A stretch of 5,114 nucleotides of DNA, from positions 1 through 5,114 of the forward strand of contig JANJUO010000534.1 of assembly GCA_024710535.1 (NCBI GenBank), read 5' to 3'. The notes under the pieces are model-generated. The model did no database searches, was not told where the DNA came from, and worked only from the letters and a program-made list of their open reading frames with translations. Numbering within the stretch: position 1 is the first letter of the stretch; each line of letters opens with the position of its first letter. Of the stretch, positions 1 through 5,114 are shown piece after piece. Both the position numbers and the translations under genes were made by a program. The DNA comes from a bacterium (lineage in GTDB: Bacteria > Bacteroidota > Ignavibacteria > Kapaibacteriales > UBA2268).

Positions 1-2
1 TT

Positions 3-1901
3 GTGAACGATTCAAATCAGAAATTACTTACCGAGCAAGAACATAATATTAAAATGTCATTACCACATTTTGATGCTTCTAATATTATTGGTAGAAATAT
101 TGATGTGTTCCATAAAAATCCTGCTCATCAAAAAGGTTTGCTTAAAAATCTCACAAAAATGCATAGTGCACAAATTAATTTGGGTAACGGAATTTTCAAT
201 CTGAATGTATCCCCAATTAGCGATAGCAATGGCAATAGAACTGCTTATGTTGTTGAATGGATCAATTATTCAGACGAAGCAAACTTCAATAAAGATTTGG
301 ATGGTGTTATCGACTCAATGAATAAGGGAGAATTACGTAAACGTATGAATCCTTCTTTAGTTAGCGGCATTTATCACGATACAGCAATCAATATCAACTC
401 TATGCTTGATTCGATTATCAGACCTGTATTTGTTGCGGCAGACTATGTGGATAGAATTTCAAAAGGAGATATGCCTGCTCTTATCACTGATGAATACAAA
501 GGCGATTTCAATGAATTAAAGAATAACTTAAATACTTGTATTAATGCTATTAATGCTCTTATTGCAGATTCTGTAATGCTCTCAACTGCAGCTGTTGATG
601 GAAGATTAACTACAAGAGCTGACGCAAGCAAACATTTTGGTGATTACAGAAAGATTGTTGAAGGCGTAAATAACACTTTGGACGAAGTATTGAATCCAAT
701 TAATGATGCCGCAGAAGTATTGAAACAAATGGCTGCCGGTAATCTATCTGTACAAGTTACAGGCGATTATAGAGGCGACCACGCTATTATCAAAAATGCT
801 TTGAATACAACTATTGATATGCTCCCATTGAAAGAAGCAATCCTTGTATTGAAACAAATGGCAAATGGAAATCTTACTGTTAAAATGACTGGTGAATACA
901 AAGGCGATGCTCTTGATATGAAGAATGCAATCAATGATACAGTTGATTCTATGAACGAAATTCTTGGTCAGGTAAAAACTACTGTTGACGAAGTAACAAA
1001 CGGCTCTATGCAGGTTTCTGATGCTTCAACAGCATTATCACAAGGTGCAACTGAGCAAGCTGCGTCGCTTGAAGAAATCACTTCTTCAATGACTGAACTT
1101 GGCTCACAAACCAAAACAAATGCAGAAAATGCAAATCAAGCAAATATTCTTACAACTGACGCTAAGAATTCTGCTGAAAAGGGCACAAAAGAAATGAGCC
1201 AATTAAGCTTAGCAATGTCTGAAATTACCGAATCAAGCAGAAATATTTCTAAGATTATCAAAGTAATTGATGAAATTGCATTCCAAACTAATCTTTTGGC
1301 ATTGAATGCCGCTGTAGAAGCCGCAAGAGCGGGCAGACATGGTAAAGGTTTTGCTGTTGTGGCTGAAGAAGTTCGTAATCTTGCCGCAAGAAGTGCAACT
1401 GCCGCAAAAGAAACATCGGACTTGATTGAAAATAGCATTAAAACTGTTGAAAATGGTTCTGTTCTTGCTCAACGCACAAGCGAAGCTCTTGAAGAAATTC
1501 GTTCTGGAGCAATCAAAGCCGCCGATATAGTTGGTGAAATTGCAACTTCATCAAATGAACAAGCACAAGGAATTGCACAGATTAATGAAGGTTTGGTTCA
1601 AATAGATAAAGTTACCCAAACAAATACTGCTTCTGCTGAACAATCTGCATCTGCTTCGGAAGAATTGTCCGGTCAAGCCGCACAATTAAAGAATATGATA
1701 GCAAGATTTACTATCTTGGAGGACCATAGCACAAATTACAAAACTCCATCATATACAGCGCCTACCAGAATGATTTCAACAAGTCGCGACAAAGCAAGAA
1801 GATTGCCTGAAGCACATTTGGACGATTATAACAGCCATACTCATCATCAAAGACCTGAAGATATAATCAAGCTCGATGAAGATGATTTTGGTAAATATTA
1901 A
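3..1901 (+). CDS. Methyl-accepting chemotaxis protein with PAS and tandem HAMP units (5' partial)
   Basis: This is a chemoreceptor that passes a sensed signal through CheW and CheA to the flagellar or gliding switch. The visible 632 residues begin inside a PAS domain: residues 28-90 carry GRNIDVFHKNPAHQ and a later VVEW, both typical of PAS domains in MCPs. About five HAMP-like units follow (roughly 93-138, 142-187, 188-232, 233-274 and 275-318). The signalling hairpin spans about 335-572, with the near-invariant tip IAFQTNLLALNAAVEAARAG at 425-444 and GKGFAVVAEEVRNLA at 447-461. A polar tail ends in IIKLDEDDFGKY. No membrane segment is visible, so the visible part is cytoplasmic. The GTG at position 3 aligns with an internal PAS residue (family pattern: hydrophobic, V/M, ND), so it is probably a valine and the true start lies upstream. 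The ligand or cofactor cannot be read from this fragment. Function is certain at family level. Confidence 0.96.
   Translation: MNDSNQKLLTEQEHNIKMSLPHFDASNIIGRNIDVFHKNPAHQKGLLKNLTKMHSAQINLGNGIFNLNVSPISDSNGNRTAYVVEWINYSDEANFNKDLDGVIDSMNKGELRKRMNPSLVSGIYHDTAININSMLDSIIRPVFVAADYVDRISKGDMPALITDEYKGDFNELKNNLNTCINAINALIADSVMLSTAAVDGRLTTRADASKHFGDYRKIVEGVNNTLDEVLNPINDAAEVLKQMAAGNLSVQVTGDYRGDHAIIKNALNTTIDMLPLKEAILVLKQMANGNLTVKMTGEYKGDALDMKNAINDTVDSMNEILGQVKTTVDEVTNGSMQVSDASTALSQGATEQAASLEEITSSMTELGSQTKTNAENANQANILTTDAKNSAEKGTKEMSQLSLAMSEITESSRNISKIIKVIDEIAFQTNLLALNAAVEAARAGRHGKGFAVVAEEVRNLAARSATAAKETSDLIENSIKTVENGSVLAQRTSEALEEIRSGAIKAADIVGEIATSSNEQAQGIAQINEGLVQIDKVTQTNTASAEQSASASEELSGQAAQLKNMIARFTILEDHSTNYKTPSYTAPTRMISTSRDKARRLPEAHLDDYNSHTHHQRPEDIIKLDEDDFGKY
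717..862 (+). repeat. Tandem HAMP-unit duplication inside the chemoreceptor gene
   Basis: The 17-base string GTATTGAAACAAATGGC occurs at 717-733 and again at 846-862, exactly 129 bases (43 codons) apart and in frame. The proteins following each copy align well: VLKQMAAGNLSVQVTGDYRGD against VLKQMANGNLTVKMTGEYKGD, then KNALNTTID against KNAINDTVD. This shows that the last two HAMP-like units are a recent duplication compared with the more diverged earlier units. It is a coding repeat, not a mobile element. Confidence 0.75.
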
Positions 1902-1924
1902 TTATTATTTAAATTAGATACAAG

Positions 1925-1954
1925 AAATGCCCCAATTTTTGGGGCATTTTTTTT
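1925..1954 (+). terminator. Rho-independent terminator of the chemoreceptor gene
   Basis: The inverted repeat AAATGCCCCAA / TTGGGGCATTT (1925-1935 with 1939-1949) forms an 11-bp stem closed by a TTT loop. It runs into an unbroken stretch of eight T at 1947-1954. It starts 24 bases after the chemoreceptor stop codon and has the canonical shape. On the minus strand the tail after the stem is poor in T (TTTCTT), so it mainly serves the plus-strand transcript. Confidence 0.93.
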
Positions 1955-1970
1955 ATTTAAAGTTTATAAG

Positions 1971-1976
1971 TATAAT
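1971..1976 (+). promoter_or_regulatory. Possible -10 box (TATAAT) for the small intergenic unit
   Basis: A perfect TATAAT lies 17 bases after the T-run of the preceding terminator and 48 bases before the ATG of the 15-codon ORF. There is no recognisable -35 at the right spacing, where the sequence is the T-run of the terminator. Such hexamers arise often by chance in AT-rich DNA. The call rests on its position ahead of a ribosome binding site and ORF, and it is weak. Confidence 0.3.
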
Positions 1977-2008
1977 TACCGATAATAATAAATGTAGAAA
2001 CATTACAC

Positions 2009-2017
2009 AAAGGAGGT
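2009..2017 (+). promoter_or_regulatory. Strong Shine-Dalgarno sequence
   Basis: AAAGGAGGT matches the anti-Shine-Dalgarno core of 16S rRNA almost perfectly and ends 7 bases before the ATG at 2025, which is ideal spacing. It stands out because the starts at 3090, 3988 and 5085 have no comparable motif, and the start at 3814 has none either. It is the main reason for taking the following short ORF seriously. Confidence 0.6.
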
Positions 2018-2024
2018 GGTCGCA

Positions 2025-2072
2025 ATGGGGAATGCTACAAAGCGGTATTCACCAGCAGAAATTCTGATTTAA
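2025..2072 (+). CDS. Putative 15-residue small ORF of unknown function
   Basis: ATG to TAA encodes MGNATKRYSPAEILI. The ORF has a strong ribosome binding site and lies alone between convergent genes. Its codons include GGG, CGG and CTG, whereas its AT-rich neighbours mostly use A- or T-ending codons. The surrounding 91 bases (2008-2098) are about 48% GC by hand count, clearly above the flanks. The string KRYSPAEIL faintly resembles the first residues of IS3-type OrfA transposase proteins (K-R-Y/F-S/T-P-E-E-I-V), so it could be a decayed insertion-sequence remnant. Other options are a leader peptide, a free small protein, or chance. No function is assigned. Nothing else in the window depends on it, and only conservation or expression data can decide whether it is translated. 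Confidence 0.35.
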   Translation: MGNATKRYSPAEILI

Positions 2073-2103
2073 GGTGTTTAGGGTGGGCGGGAAATCAGTT
2101 TTT
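2064..2103 (+). terminator. Hairpin with G-rich loop and T-run, possible terminator of the small unit
   Basis: CTGATTT (2064-2070) pairs perfectly with AAATCAG (2092-2098), followed by TTTTT (2099-2103), which directly abuts the stop codon of the minus-strand kinase gene. The 21-base loop contains GG, GGG, GGG and GGG. The left arm overlaps the last codons and stop of the 15-codon ORF. The 7-bp stem is AT-heavy and the loop is long, so it is weaker than the terminator at 1925-1954. As a minus-strand terminator for the kinase it would be poor, because the tail there is AATTTCTG. Confidence 0.35.
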
Positions 2104-3090
2104 CTAATTTTTCATTACAGATTCAATTAATTCATCAGTTTGGATTGCAATAATTCCCGGCTTTTCGCAGACAAATCCGGACGCAAAATTTGCAAGAATT
2201 GTACCTTCTTTTAATGTGGCTCCTCCGCAAAGTGCTACCGATAATGTTGCAATTGCTGTATCTCCGGCTCCGGAAACATCGGCAACATTTCGAGCTTTTG
2301 TACGGACATATAATTCATCGGTATTTGCTTGATACAACAGCATACCTTCTGCGCCAAGAGTCAACAAAACTGATTCGCAATTAATTTTCTCAATCAATAT
2401 TTTGCAAGCATACTTAGCATCTTCCACATTTTTAATTGGGAAACCAAGCGCCTGCGATGCTTCTTTGCGATTCGGTTTGAACACAGTTGTATTTTTGAAA
2501 TCAAAGAAATTTTCTTTTTTGGGATCTACGAATACAGGAATTTCTCTTTCTTTTGCCAATTCCATAACCGCCTCTATTAAATCAGGCGTAATTGTTCCTT
2601 TGTTATAATCTTCAAATATTATCCCATTTATATATTCAGATTCACGTAATTTTTCTACTATTAATTTTACACCTGATTTCGAAATATTGCTTCGAACTTC
2701 TCTATCCAATCTTGCAATTTGCTGATTATTGCCAATAATTCTTGTTTTGACTGTTGTTGGTCTTTCACCATCAACAATAAGCCCGTCAGTATTAATACCA
2801 AAGTTATTTGCTATTTCCAAAAACATTTTTCCAGAATTATCATCACCGATCAATCCATAAAGATATGGAGTAACTCCAAGAGTTTTCAAATTTTTCGCAA
2901 CATTTGCAGCTCCGCCAAGGTGGAATGTTTCACTTTCAACATCAATTACAGGAACAGGTGCTTCGGGAGATATACGAGAAACATTTCCCCAAAAATAGCG
3001 GTCAAGCATAACATCACCAATCACTGCAACACACTTACCTTGTGCCTGCTGCAAAATTTCTCTAGTACGGTCTTCGTTTATTCGTTGCAT
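2104..3090 (-). CDS. rfaE1: D-glycero-beta-D-manno-heptose-7-phosphate kinase (PfkB/ribokinase family)
   Basis: This cytoplasmic enzyme phosphorylates the C1 hydroxyl of heptose 7-phosphate with ATP, giving heptose 1,7-bisphosphate on the way to ADP-heptose for the LPS inner core. The 328 residues match the kinase half of E. coli HldE (477 aa, bifunctional), so this is the stand-alone HldA/RfaE1 form. Visible motifs are GDVMLDRY (25-32), RISPEAPVPV (39-48), LGGAANVAKNL (58-68), DPKKEN (189-194), KPNRKEA (205-211), TLGAEGM (244-250) and PfkB signature 2 DVSGAGDT (271-278) with catalytic Asp277. The usual SDYxKG appears as EDYNKG (160-165), a Ser-to-Glu change. Its ATG lies 7 bases after the stop of the DUF2461 gene on the same strand, so the two are probably cotranscribed. 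There is no clear Shine-Dalgarno. The adenylyltransferase partner must be encoded elsewhere. Other PfkB sugar kinases are less likely given the RISPEAPVPV signature. Confidence 0.93.
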   Translation of the reverse strand: MQRINEDRTREILQQAQGKCVAVIGDVMLDRYFWGNVSRISPEAPVPVIDVESETFHLGGAANVAKNLKTLGVTPYLYGLIGDDNSGKMFLEIANNFGINTDGLIVDGERPTTVKTRIIGNNQQIARLDREVRSNISKSGVKLIVEKLRESEYINGIIFEDYNKGTITPDLIEAVMELAKEREIPVFVDPKKENFFDFKNTTVFKPNRKEASQALGFPIKNVEDAKYACKILIEKINCESVLLTLGAEGMLLYQANTDELYVRTKARNVADVSGAGDTAIATLSVALCGGATLKEGTILANFASGFVCEKPGIIAIQTDELIESVMKN

Positions 3091-3097
3091 ATCAATT

Positions 3098-3814
3098 TTA
3101 GTTACTTAATAAAAATGTTAAAAATGGAACCAATGCTTCGGCTTTTTGCTCAGTAAACTTCAATAATTCTTCAGAATTAATAATACCATCCGAAAATGAA
3201 GCTGTAAATGATAAATCTTTCATTTTCAGATAATTAGCCGATGGATGCTCTTTAGGAAATCCAAGCGGTACTTTCTTTAGAGGTTCGCTCATTTTTAGAA
3301 TATCAGGAAATTGAGTTTTGAAAGATACATCATTAACAATCAACTCAAACTCTTCGAATTCTTCATAAATTTTTGTGCGAAAATGCTTCAATTCTGCCGG
3401 CTCGGGCATATAATAGCCACCGGCAACAAAGCAGTTACCCGGCTCAAAGTGAACATACAAACCAATTGAAGTAGATTTTTTTGCAGTAGCCGGAGTGAAT
3501 GTGAATGGAAAGTATATACCAATATTTGTTTTGTATGGATCTTTGTTTTGGCTAAATCTAACATCTCTATGAATTCTAAACAAAGAAATTTTTTCATCAG
3601 CAACAAAAGGTAGGTGATTACAATTAAAATAATACCCCAAATCATAAACATAATTCTTGGATGCGGCTTTGATCTCATCGTCATAAAATTTTTTATTTTT
3701 TGCGAACCACTCTCGATTATTGTTTTCTTTTAGTTCTTTAAGAAATTTCATAAAATCGGCATGAAATCCCTTAAATTTTGATTCAATTTGCATCCTTATC
3801 TTTCCCGAGCACAT
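3098..3814 (-). CDS. DUF2461 family protein (TIGR02453), function unknown
   Basis: The 238 residues match the conserved family of about 220-residue proteins called DUF2461, common in Bacteroidota and scattered elsewhere. Visible family motifs are FMKFLKELKENNNREWF (21-37), RIHRDVRFSQNKDPYKTN (80-97), GLYVHFEPGN (118-127), AGGYYMPEP (131-139) and PLGFPKEHP (183-191). There is no signal peptide or membrane segment, so it should be cytoplasmic. No reaction is known to me for this family, and the neighbouring heptose kinase does not prove a link to LPS. The start is uncertain. The ATG at 3814 has no ribosome binding site, while an in-frame ATG at 3793 (residue 8, MQIESKF) follows GGGAAAGATAAGG and begins nearer the first family motif, so it may be the real start. 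The gene appears to be first in a two-gene operon with the kinase. Family is confident, role unknown. Confidence 0.88.
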   Translation of the reverse strand: MCSGKIRMQIESKFKGFHADFMKFLKELKENNNREWFAKNKKFYDDEIKAASKNYVYDLGYYFNCNHLPFVADEKISLFRIHRDVRFSQNKDPYKTNIGIYFPFTFTPATAKKSTSIGLYVHFEPGNCFVAGGYYMPEPAELKHFRTKIYEEFEEFELIVNDVSFKTQFPDILKMSEPLKKVPLGFPKEHPSANYLKMKDLSFTASFSDGIINSEELLKFTEQKAEALVPFLTFLLSN

Positions 3815-3826
3815 TAAATAAATTCA

Positions 3827-3847
3827 TTTGAATTACTTAAATTCAAA
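3827..3847. repeat. Inverted repeat upstream of the DUF2461 gene
   Basis: TTTGAATT (3827-3834) and AATTCAAA (3840-3847) form a perfect 8-bp inverted repeat with a 5-base spacer. It begins 13 bases upstream of the DUF2461 start at 3814, within its leader or promoter. The size fits a dimeric repressor operator or a small mRNA hairpin. The region is almost all A and T, so chance is a real alternative. Confidence 0.35.
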
Positions 3848-3919
3848 AAGCAAAATTAATCTATTTATTTAAATTATTCAAGAACAATATAATAAATAAA
3901 TTAAGATATTTCTCATTGC

Positions 3920-3944
3920 AATTCACAATTTCAAATAGTGAATT
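3920..3944. promoter_or_regulatory. Candidate operator (AATTCAC-N11-GTGAATT) ahead of the efflux genes
   Basis: A perfect 7-bp dyad, AATTCAC at 3920-3926 and GTGAATT at 3938-3944, has an 11-base centre and ends 43 bases before the adaptor ATG. Half-site length and spacing resemble operators of dimeric helix-turn-helix repressors, which often control RND efflux operons. No regulator gene lies in the window, so the binding protein is unknown. The rest of the 173-bp divergent gap (3815-3987) is AT-rich with no promoter I can call confidently. A TATAAT at 3888-3893 lacks a -35. Confidence 0.4.
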
Positions 3945-3987
3945 TAATAATACGTTAATATGATTTTGAATTAAAACAATATTAATT

Positions 3988-5085
3988 ATGCTAAAAAAGT
4001 ATTTTAAACCGATAATATTTTCAATTGTGATTGTCTTGATTGCTTCTTGGGTTTACATCCAAAAATTTGCAAATGCTTCATCTTCGCCCGAAACAATGGA
4101 GAAAAAAGCTGAAATTGGGTCAAAAGGTCCTTCTATAAAACTGAAACCTGTTCCTGTTAATGTAAAAATTATCCAAAAAGAAAAATTAGGAAATAAATTT
4201 TATACAAACGGTACGGTTTTGAGTAATGAAGAAGTAGAGCTCAAGCCCGAAATTTCCGGAAAAGTTACAAAAATACTTTTTTCTGAAGGTAAATCTGTAA
4301 AAAAAGGGGAATTATTACTTAAATTGAATGATGCAGACTGGCAGGCACAGCTCAAAAAAGCAGAAGCAAAATTGGAATTGCTTGCAATTAAAGAGTCAAG
4401 GCAAAAAAGATTAATCGAAAATAATAATGTCAGCAAAGAAGAATACGATATTGCTTTGAGCGATGTGCACACTCAAAAAGCAGAAATTGAATACTTAAAA
4501 GCTATGATTGAAAAAACGGAGATCAAAGCACCTTTTGACGGGATAATAGGATTGCGCTATGTGAGTGAGGGAGCATATATTTCTCCAACCACAAATATTG
4601 CAAAATTGCATAATATAAATAATTTGAAAATAGATTTTTCGATACCGCAGAAATATTCTGGTATTTTGAATATCGGTAGCAAAGTAAAAATTAAAGTGCC
4701 ATCAACAGAAATGTCTGGAATTGCAACAGTTTATGCAATCGAACCAAAGATAGATCCACAAACAAGAACTATCAAAATGCGAGCAATTGCAAATAACTCC
4801 GGAGGAGTATTTTCCGGCTCGTATGTTGAAGTAGAAATAATGCTTGATGAGATTGAAACTGCTCTTTTGATCCCAACAGAATCGCTTGTACCAGATATTG
4901 ACGGAGAAAAGGCATTTGTCTATCATAATGGAATTGCAGTTGCCACAAACATTACAACAGGACTTCGCACCAAAACTGACATTCAAATCACAAATGGGTT
5001 AGAAGAGGGCGATACAGTTATTATTTCAGGAATTATCCAAATGCGCCCAAATTCGCCTGTAAAAATTGCAAAAATAATAAAGTAA
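3988..5085 (+). CDS. RND efflux pump periplasmic adaptor subunit (HlyD/MFP family)
   Basis: The protein bridges an inner-membrane RND pump and an outer-membrane channel for export of drugs, metals or metabolites. Its 365 residues are normal for the MexA/AcrA/MdtA group. An uncleaved-looking N-terminal membrane segment lies at about 8-24, with no lipobox cysteine, so it is anchored by helix rather than lipid. The first half of the lipoyl domain is at about 81-116 (EISGKVTKILFSEGKSVKKG), a short alpha-hairpin at 117-176, and the second lipoyl half at 177-208 (IKAPFDGIIGLRYVSEGAYI). The beta-barrel is at about 213-288 with EPKIDPQTRTIKMRA (252-266), and the membrane-proximal domain at about 290-363. 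The hairpin is shorter than in MexA, as in many adaptors of this branch. The ATG follows an AT-rich leader without a Shine-Dalgarno. Its stop overlaps the next start, so it is the first visible gene of an operon. The substrate cannot be told. Confidence 0.93.
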   Translation: MLKKYFKPIIFSIVIVLIASWVYIQKFANASSSPETMEKKAEIGSKGPSIKLKPVPVNVKIIQKEKLGNKFYTNGTVLSNEEVELKPEISGKVTKILFSEGKSVKKGELLLKLNDADWQAQLKKAEAKLELLAIKESRQKRLIENNNVSKEEYDIALSDVHTQKAEIEYLKAMIEKTEIKAPFDGIIGLRYVSEGAYISPTTNIAKLHNINNLKIDFSIPQKYSGILNIGSKVKIKVPSTEMSGIATVYAIEPKIDPQTRTIKMRAIANNSGGVFSGSYVEVEIMLDEIETALLIPTESLVPDIDGEKAFVYHNGIAVATNITTGLRTKTDIQITNGLEEGDTVIISGIIQMRPNSPVKIAKIIK

Positions 5086-5114
5086 TGAATTTTATACGAG
5101 AAATATTTAAATTA
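5085..5114 (+). CDS. Start of next gene, probable RND permease (3' partial)
   Basis: The ATG at 5085-5087 shares its A with the TAA stop of the adaptor (TAATG), the usual arrangement for translational coupling. Ten codons are visible, MNFIREIFKL, before the window ends. A short amphipathic or basic start like this is common in RND inner-membrane pumps, and adaptor followed by permease is the standard gene order. The visible residues are too few to prove the family, so the identity rests on context. Confidence 0.55.
   Translation, partial: MNFIREIFKL

Noticed and set aside
1136..1472. Open frames of 79 and 100 codons on the minus strand inside the chemoreceptor gene
   Set aside because: They lie opposite the most conserved part of the signalling hairpin, overlap each other in different frames and encode low-complexity, Ser/Ala- or Cys/Phe-rich sequences with no family motif; they are shadows.
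1991..2004. Small hairpin AATGT-AGAA-ACATT just before the Shine-Dalgarno sequence
   Set aside because: A 5-bp AT-rich stem is too weak and too common by chance in this composition to call a riboswitch or attenuator on its own.
2031..2066. An alternative short frame, ATG at 2033 to TGA at 2068, inside the small intergenic unit
   Set aside because: It is even shorter than the 15-codon ORF and badly placed relative to the AAAGGAGGT motif (about 15 bases away), so the ATG at 2025 is the better start.
2719..3156. A 145-codon plus-strand open frame across the kinase gene and the DUF2461 boundary
   Set aside because: It is antisense to conserved kinase motifs (GDVMLDRY, LGGAANVAKNL) and its product is Cys/Asn/Ile-rich with no recognisable domain.
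3388..3684. A 98-codon minus-strand frame within the DUF2461 gene
   Set aside because: It is the same strand in another frame over conserved DUF2461 motifs, with no start signal or family match.
3888..3893. TATAAT in the divergent intergenic region
   Set aside because: No -35 partner is seen at proper spacing and the sequence is about as AT-rich as possible, so the hexamer is expected by chance.

Overview
The window is AT-rich and carries Gram-negative genes: a lipopolysaccharide heptose kinase and an RND-type periplasmic adaptor. The larger genes with a visible start lack a clear Shine-Dalgarno sequence. Together with the DUF2461 gene, this suggests the Bacteroidota/Chlorobi/Ignavibacteria (FCB) group. 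That assignment is an inference from gene content and style, not from a marker gene.

Layout. (1) Positions 3-1901, plus strand: the 3' part of a methyl-accepting chemotaxis protein. It has the end of a PAS domain, about five tandem HAMP-like units and a complete signalling hairpin. The gene starts upstream of the window. It is followed by a strong rho-independent terminator at 1925-1954. (2) Positions 1955-2103: a short island, richer in GC than its surroundings, between two convergent genes. In order it holds a TATAAT box, a near-perfect Shine-Dalgarno sequence, a 15-codon ORF and a hairpin with a G-rich loop followed by five T. This is the least explained part of the window. (3) Positions 2104-3814, minus strand: a likely two-gene operon, with a DUF2461 protein first and, 7 bases later, a stand-alone D-glycero-beta-D-manno-heptose-7-phosphate kinase (RfaE1/HldA). 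(4) Positions 3815-3987: a very AT-rich divergent intergenic region with two perfect inverted repeats that could be operators. (5) Positions 3988-5085, plus strand: a membrane-anchored periplasmic adaptor of an RND efflux pump. Its stop codon overlaps (TAATG) the start of a next gene that runs off the window and is probably the inner-membrane pump.

How the genes relate. The chemoreceptor, the heptose-kinase operon and the efflux operon look like three independent transcription units. The efflux operon should continue downstream with the permease and perhaps an outer-membrane channel. The kinase supplies one step of ADP-heptose synthesis for the LPS core; its adenylyltransferase partner is not in this window. 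I see no mobile element, CRISPR array, tRNA or rRNA.
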